Source: Candidatus Accumulibacter regalis
GTDB taxonomy: Bacteria > Pseudomonadota > Gammaproteobacteria > Burkholderiales > Rhodocyclaceae
Assembly: GCA_000585075.1 (NCBI GenBank)
Contig: JEMY01000037.1
Span: 1-62,471 of the forward strand
DNA length: 62,471 nucleotides
Reading direction: 5' to 3'
The position numbers were made by a program, and so were the translations under genes. The first letter of the stretch is position 1. The number at the start of each line of letters is the position of its first letter. The notes beneath the pieces are model-generated. The model was not told the DNA's origin, ran no database searches, and saw only the letters and a list, made by a program, of their open reading frames with translations. Positions 58,017 to 62,471 of the stretch are shown piece after piece.

Positions 58017-59078
58017 CTATCTGCAGTTTTCTTTGCCGAGATCGTCGCCGCTGCTGGCCGGAGCATAGCGGTACCAGTGCTCGGTGCGATTGACGAGTGC
58101 CACCAAGGACAGCATCACCGGCACCTCAACCAGCACGCCGACCACGGTGGCCAGGGCCGCACCCGAGTTCAGGCCAAACAGTGAGATCGCCACTGCCACC
58201 GCCAACTCGAAGAAGTTCGAGGTCCCGATCAGACAGGCGGGGCCGGCGACGTTGTGCGGCAGCTTCAGCATACGGGCGCCAATCATGCCGATGGCGAAAA
58301 TACCGTAGGTCTGCACAATCAGCGGCACCGCGATCATCGCGATCACCAACGGCCGGTCCACGATGGTCCCGGCCTGGAAGCCGAACAGCAGTACCACCGT
58401 GGCAATCAGTCCGACGACGGACCACGGCTTGAGCTTCGCCACGAAGTCGGCGACCGCGTGTGAACTGCGGCGCCCCAGCGCGTGCCGTGTGGCCATGCCG
58501 GCGGCCAGAGGAAGCACCACGTACAAGACGGTCGACAGCACCAGGGTTTCCCATGGCACGCTGATGTTGGTAACGCCCAGCAGGAAGGCGGCGATCGGTG
58601 CGAACGCGAACACCATGATGAGGTCGTTCACCGACACCTGCACCAGTGTGTAGTTGGCGTCGCCCTTCACCAATTGGCTCCACACGAACACCATCGCGGT
58701 GCAAGGCGCCACGCCGAGCAGGATCATGCCGGCAATGTATTCGTTGGCCGACTGTGGATCGACCCAGGGCGCAAACAGGTGCTTGAAGAACAGCACGCCG
58801 AGCGCGGCCATCGTAAACGGCTTGATCAGCCAGTTCACGACCAGTGTCAGCAGCAGGCCCCGCGGCTTCTTGCCGACGTCTCTTACCGCATGCCAGTCGA
58901 TCTGGATCATCATCGGGTAGATCATTACCCAGATGAACACTGCCACCACCAGGTTCACATGGGCGATCTCCAGCCCGGCGATGATCTGGAAGGTGTCGGG
59001 CGCTGCCAGGCCCAGCGCGACGCCAGCAAGAATGCCCAGCGCAACCCAGACGGTTAGATAACGTTCAAACAGTCCCAT
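58017..59078 (-). CDS. acr3: arsenite efflux transporter ACR3 (ArsB-type function)
   Basis: A 353-residue ten-helix carrier, normal length. The conserved cysteine required for arsenite transport is C126 in [14 protein letters not shown]; the later [14 protein letters not shown] carries the conserved Glu. It exports arsenite across the inner membrane. It is the intact core of the leftward arsenic unit, downstream of a damaged arsC and an arsD-arsA scar. Directly followed by sigZ. Confidence 0.96.
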   Translation of the reverse strand: MGLFERYLTVWVALGILAGVALGLAAPDTFQIIAGLEIAHVNLVVAVFIWVMIYPMMIQIDWHAVRDVGKKPRGLLLTLVVNWLIKPFTMAALGVLFFKHLFAPWVDPQSANEYIAGMILLGVAPCTAMVFVWSQLVKGDANYTLVQVSVNDLIMVFAFAPIAAFLLGVTNISVPWETLVLSTVLYVVLPLAAGMATRHALGRRSSHAVADFVAKLKPWSVVGLIATVVLLFGFQAGTIVDRPLVIAMIAVPLIVQTYGIFAIGMIGARMLKLPHNVAGPACLIGTSNFFELAVAVAISLFGLNSGAALATVVGVLVEVPVMLSLVALVNRTEHWYRYAPASSGDDLGKENCR

Positions 59079-59099
59079 GTCAGACCCCTGCTGTCGTTT

Positions 59100-59385
59100 T
59101 CAAATGCACTTCACCTGCGTCTCGGCCAGATGTGCGGCGGGGTCGGATGTCGCCAGATGCACGGGCAAGCCGCGCAGTGCAAGCGCCACCGAAATTACTG
59201 CTGCCAGCGTGGTCTTGCCCACCCCTCCCCTGCTGCCGGGCGAGATTGAAGCGCTCGATCTGCACGCCGTTCTGCTTCGCCCAGTCCACGTCGGCCGCGA
59301 AGCTTACGAGGGCCTGGTCGATGTCGACGCCACACACGCCTGTGCTGCAGCATAGAGCCGGATCAAAGATCTGGATGTTGGCCAT
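59100..59385 (-). pseudogene. arsD'-'arsA deletion scar
   Basis: From the ATG at 59385 the protein reads as ArsD (IFDPALCCSTGVCGVDIDQAL...VQIERFNLA) with the paired Cys of that metallochaperone, for about 50 residues. Around 59230-59240 it runs into the ArsA P-loop in another frame (GGVGKTTLAAVISVALALRG and then ATSDPAAHLAET) which ends at 59100 after about 42 codons. The rest of arsD and almost all of arsA are gone, so both are inactive. Confidence 0.85.
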
Positions 59386-59423
59386 TTCGAGACTCCATCG
59401 AAAGTTGAAATATTGGCAAGGAA

Positions 59424-59876
59424 TTAGGGCACCAACTTGCCAATGCGGTCCAGCTCGCGCTGTAGTTGGGCGTGGTCCCCCGCCGACGCGACCAGCGGCA
59501 GAGCAAGGAAGGCCTCGATGCGTACACGCAGGATGCGATAAGTGGCCATAAACGCCGCTTCGACGTCTTCTTCGCTTCCGTTTGTACGGCCAGGGTCTTC
59601 CACAGCCCAATGGCTTTGTACGACTTGCCCAAGCTATGCGGGGCAGATCTCTCCTGCAGCGCTTGAACAGACCGTAACCACAATGTCTGGAGTAAGCGGC
59701 AGGTTTTCCCAAGATTTGCTGTAACAGCCAAGGGTAGAGATTCCCTCGCGGGCGAGCAAGGCGATCGCGCTCGAATTGAGATGGCCAGTCGGTTGGCTCC
59801 CCGCGCTCATGGCGTTCCGAGCAGGGGGAATGAGTACGCGACATCCGCGATGGGGCGTTGAAAATAACATTTTCAC
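59424..59876 (-). pseudogene. arsC: arsenate reductase ArsC (thioredoxin-coupled type), decayed
   Basis: A 150-codon frame with one in-frame TAG at codon 81 (59634-59636). Otherwise most of the protein is readable: SAGSQPTGHLNSSAIALL, GISTLGCYSKSWENLP, PDIVVTVCSSAAGEICPA, stop, LGQVVQSHWAVEDP, and a C-terminus ending in ELDRIGKLVP. The phosphatase-like loop CX5R at the N-terminus is changed: the first cysteine is a serine (S6), one residue is inserted, and a following segment is missing. So the enzyme would be dead even if the stop were read through. Confidence 0.85.
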
Positions 59877-59914
59877 AGTTCTAATAGTATAGTACTATTT
59901 AAGCGTCGCACAAG
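59871..59914. promoter_or_regulatory. divergent promoter with AATAGTA-TAG-TACTATT palindrome (arsC | gapdh-arsJ)
   Basis: A perfect 7-bp inverted repeat at 59883-59899 sits in the only AT-rich stretch between the leftward arsC and the rightward gapdh gene. Candidate elements: rightward TTTCAC, N16, TACTAT; leftward TTGTGC, N16, TATACT. Both -10s overlap the palindrome, fitting an ArsR-type operator. No ArsR gene is found in the window. Confidence 0.55.
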
Positions 59915-59995
59915 CTGAAATCGCTTGCCGCGTTCAGGTTTTTGGCTCACTGGCAGGTCTGCCGAGCACCACTCACCCTTTCGGAGGAACGAGAA

Positions 59996-61006
59996 ATGAC
60001 TATCAAGGTTGGCATCAACGGTTTCGGTCGCATGGGCCGGTTGGCTTTGCGCGCGGCATGGGACTATCCGGAACTCGAGGTCGTCCACATCAACGAAGCC
60101 AACGGGCCAGTGGAATCTGCGGCGCACCTGCTCGAATTCGATTCCGTGCAGGGCCGCTGGCAGCGTGACATTTCGGTCAGCAACGGGCACATGCGGGTGG
60201 ACGGCAAGTCGATCAGCTATAGCAGCGCCAAAGACGTGGCCGGTGGTCCGTGGAGCGAAGCTGGGGTGGACATCGTTCTCGAGGCCAGTGGCAAGTGGCG
60301 TACGGTCGGGCAACTGTCGCCCTATTTGGCAGCGGGAGTAAAGAAGGTCATTGTCGCCGCGCCGGTCAAGGACGGGGATGTCTTGAACGTCGTCATGGGG
60401 GTCAACGACCATCTCTACGATCCGGCGCGCGACCAGATCGTCACCGCCGCCTCGTGCACCACCAATTGCCTGGCACCGGTGGTCAAGGTCGTCCACGAAG
60501 CAATCGGCATTACACGCGGGATGATCACCACGATCCACAGCTCCACCAATACGCAGAGCGTGCACGATCAAATGCACAAAGACCTGCGTCGCGCCCGGGC
60601 AGCCAGTCTGTCACTGGTACCGACGACCACCGGTTCGGCGACCGCCATCGCACTGATTTTCCCGGAATTGAAGGGCAAACTCGATGGCCATGCGGTGCGC
60701 GTACCGCTGCTCAACGCGTCGCTGACTGATTGTGTCTTCGAGATGAAGCGCCCAACGACCGCCGCCGAAGTCAATGCCCTGTTCAAGGCAGCTTCTGAAG
60801 GCCCGCTGAAGGGAATCCTGGGCTACGAGGAGCGGCCGCTGGTCTCCATGGACTACCTGGGTGATCCGCGGTCGTCGATTGTTGACGCTGCGCACACGCT
60901 GGTGGTCGACGGCACGATGCTCAAGATCTACGCCTGGTACGACAACGAGTGGGGTTACGCCAATCGCTACGTCGAGTTGGCGCGCAAGCTGGCGACTTCG
61001 CTCTAG
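59996..61006 (+). CDS. gapdh: glyceraldehyde-3-phosphate dehydrogenase of the ArsJ system
   Basis: A 336-residue GAPDH. NAD site [10 protein letters not shown] is at residues 7-16, the catalytic C154 in [10 protein letters not shown], and the conserved [10 protein letters not shown] is near the C-terminus. Placed directly ahead of arsJ (93 bp), the arrangement known to make 1-arseno-3-phosphoglycerate from arsenate, which ArsJ exports. The usual central-metabolism GAPDH would not sit here. The start at MTIKV follows GGAGG; an upstream frame extension is not used. Confidence 0.93.
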   Translation: MTIKVGINGFGRMGRLALRAAWDYPELEVVHINEANGPVESAAHLLEFDSVQGRWQRDISVSNGHMRVDGKSISYSSAKDVAGGPWSEAGVDIVLEASGKWRTVGQLSPYLAAGVKKVIVAAPVKDGDVLNVVMGVNDHLYDPARDQIVTAASCTTNCLAPVVKVVHEAIGITRGMITTIHSSTNTQSVHDQMHKDLRRARAASLSLVPTTTGSATAIALIFPELKGKLDGHAVRVPLLNASLTDCVFEMKRPTTAAEVNALFKAASEGPLKGILGYEERPLVSMDYLGDPRSSIVDAAHTLVVDGTMLKIYAWYDNEWGYANRYVELARKLATSL

Positions 61007-61099
61007 GTAGGCACTTCGTAGCATCGCGCCGGGGTTATTACTGCAGCCAATTTCGCGGACAAGAACCCCGGTGCGCGGGCACCCCTTTGGAGGAAAGCA

Positions 61100-62398
61100 A
61101 TGAGCGAACCATCACAAGCCAAGACCAACGCATCGCGCGCGGGCCTGCGCAACTACGTCGTGGTGACCGGCGCCTATTGGGCGGACACGGTCACCGATGG
61201 CGCCACCCGCATGCTGGTGCTGTTCTATTTCTACAACCTTGGCTACTCGCCTCTTGCCGTCGCCTCGCTGTTCATCTTCTACGAAATCTTCGGCATTCTG
61301 ACCAATCTCTTCGGTGGCTACATCGGCGCCCGCTTCGGGCTCAAGTCAACGCTGTTCATCGGCCTTGGCACGCAGCTGGTGGCGCTGTCGATGCTCGCCT
61401 TCGCACCGCATGCCTGGCTGGTCGTTGCCTGGGTGATGGTCTCGCAGGCCTTGAGCGGGATCGCCAAGGACATGACCAAGATGAGCTCGAAGAGTGCCGT
61501 CAAGCTGATCGTCCCGGAGAACGCTTCCGACACGCTATACCGCTGGGTGGCCATTCTGACCGGATCGAAGAATGCGTTGAAGGGCGTCGGCTTCTTCCTT
61601 GGCGGCCTGCTCCTGACCCTGTTCGATTTTCAGACCGCGCTCAAGTTGCTCGTCGTGCTGGTGGCGCTGGCCTTGATTCTGGCCGCCACTCTGATGCGCG
61701 GCGGCCTCGGCCAGGCCAACAAGAAGGCCAAATTTTCGCAGGTCTTCTCGCACAATGCGTCAGTCAACAAGCTGGCCGCAGCGCGCATCTTTCTCTTTGG
61801 TGCCCGCGACGTCTGGTTCGTCGTCGGCCTGCCGGTATTCCTTCGCGGCGTGCTGGGTTGGTCCTTCTGGCAGGCGGGTGGTTTCCTCGCAGTCTGGGTG
61901 ATCGGCTACGGCATCGTCCAGGCGGCGACTCCGCGGCTGCTGCGTAGCCGGGTCGATGAGCAACACGAACCCGACGGGCGCACCGCGACCATCCTCGCCT
62001 TCGTTCTCGCCGCGCTGCCGGCTGGCATCGCCCTGGCGTTGAGTGCGGGTGTGGCGCCAGCGGTGGTCGTGGTTGCCGGCTTGATCGTCTTCGGGGTGGT
62101 TTTCGCGCTCAACTCGGCGGTGCACTCCTACCTGATCCTGGCCTATACCGACAGCGACAAGGTGGCGATGAACGTTGGCTTCTATTACATGGCGAATGCC
62201 GGCGGCCGTCTGGCCGGCACGGTTCTTTCGGGCGCTCTCTATCAGTGGGGTCTGCAGAGCGGCCCGAGCAACGGTCTGGTCGCCTGCCTGTGGGCTTCCT
62301 CAGCGTTCGTTCTTGTTGCTGGCTTGCTTTCACTGCTCTTGCCACGAAATCCCGGCCCGCGTAGTAAGCCGATCAAGCTGGGCGACCTGGGCGACTAG
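61100..62398 (+). CDS. arsJ: organoarsenical efflux MFS transporter ArsJ
   Basis: A 432-residue major facilitator with 12 helices. Family features: NYVVVTGAYWADTVTDGATRMLVLFYFYNLGYS at the N-terminus, GIAKDMTKMSSKSAVK in the cytoplasmic loop after helix 4 and YYMANAGGRLAGTVLSGALYQWGL in the C-terminal half. With the GAPDH it exports the unstable arseno-phosphoglycerate, giving arsenate resistance without reduction. GGAGGAAAGC precedes the ATG. Ends 14 bp before the right copy of the 60-bp repeat. Confidence 0.95.
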   Translation: MSEPSQAKTNASRAGLRNYVVVTGAYWADTVTDGATRMLVLFYFYNLGYSPLAVASLFIFYEIFGILTNLFGGYIGARFGLKSTLFIGLGTQLVALSMLAFAPHAWLVVAWVMVSQALSGIAKDMTKMSSKSAVKLIVPENASDTLYRWVAILTGSKNALKGVGFFLGGLLLTLFDFQTALKLLVVLVALALILAATLMRGGLGQANKKAKFSQVFSHNASVNKLAAARIFLFGARDVWFVVGLPVFLRGVLGWSFWQAGGFLAVWVIGYGIVQAATPRLLRSRVDEQHEPDGRTATILAFVLAALPAGIALALSAGVAPAVVVVAGLIVFGVVFALNSAVHSYLILAYTDSDKVAMNVGFYYMANAGGRLAGTVLSGALYQWGLQSGPSNGLVACLWASSAFVLVAGLLSLLLPRNPGPRSKPIKLGDLGD

Positions 62399-62411
62399 TT
62401 CGCCGGAGGGT

Positions 62412-62471
62412 GAGTACGGTCACAGTTCGTGATGGTGTTTGGTGGTTTTCTGGTCACGCAGCGTGATGGAG
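62412..62471 (+). repeat. 60-bp direct repeat, right copy (runs to the window edge)
   Basis: Partner of 48048-48107 in the same orientation, 52 of 60 bases identical by hand alignment. It begins 14 bp after the arsJ stop. It may extend beyond the window. Confidence 0.8.

Noticed and set aside
59634-59636. TAG in arsC as programmed readthrough
   Set aside because: The N-terminal catalytic loop is also lost, so readthrough would not rescue activity. Decay is the simpler reading.

Overview
The window is a high-GC bacterial chromosome segment, most like a Rhodocyclales-type betaproteobacterium. 'Candidatus Accumulibacter' and relatives are my best guess. The inference rests on the tig-clpP-clpX-lon-tRNA-tRNA-ppiD order, CIRCE-controlled groESL, a degenerate PEP-CTERM tail, and the overall gene style. 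No rRNA gene or CRISPR array is visible.

Left part (1-12 kb) is a proteostasis block: tRNA-fMet, a hemolysin III-type membrane protein, groES-groEL with a CIRCE operator and overlapping promoters, then on the minus strand tig, clpP, clpX, lon, tRNA-Val, tRNA-Asp and ppiD. A hairpin terminator lies between the tRNAs and ppiD.

Middle part (12-46 kb) is ordinary chromosome. It holds a sodium:solute symporter, a VTT-domain membrane protein, an ALDH / Tat small subunit / GMC oxidoreductase / lipase operon, a candidate sRNA locus, a lytic transglycosylase, an AttEFGH-like ABC exporter set, a large arylsulfatase flanked by two gene remnants (PEP-CTERM tail and DUF1330), a cyclic-nucleotide-domain MscS channel, moaA-moeA, a BI-1 protein, a ribosome-hibernation-type protein, NhaR, a Tim44-like protein, two TIGR04282/TIGR04283 glycosyltransferases with a zf-HC2 protein, arginase and several conserved hypotheticals.

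Right part (46.4-62.5 kb) is an accessory metal, arsenic and efflux region. It opens with two IS21-like terminal repeats. It then carries a DUF318 permease plus a small redox disulfide protein, a Na+/K+-ATPase-like P-type ATPase, and a HlyD / tandem-ABC / two ABC-2 permease exporter (YhiI-RbbA-YhhJ type). A leftward arsenic unit follows: decayed arsC, an arsD-arsA deletion scar, ACR3, SigZ and a frameshifted CDF transporter. Facing it is an intact rightward gapdh-arsJ pair. A 60-bp sequence, 87% identical by hand alignment, occurs in direct orientation at 48.05 kb and at the right edge, bracketing about 14.3 kb.

Functionally, the arsenic region looks remodelled. The arsenate reductase and ArsD/ArsA parts are broken, while arsenite efflux (ACR3) and the arsenate-to-1-arseno-3-phosphoglycerate export route (GAPDH plus ArsJ) are intact.
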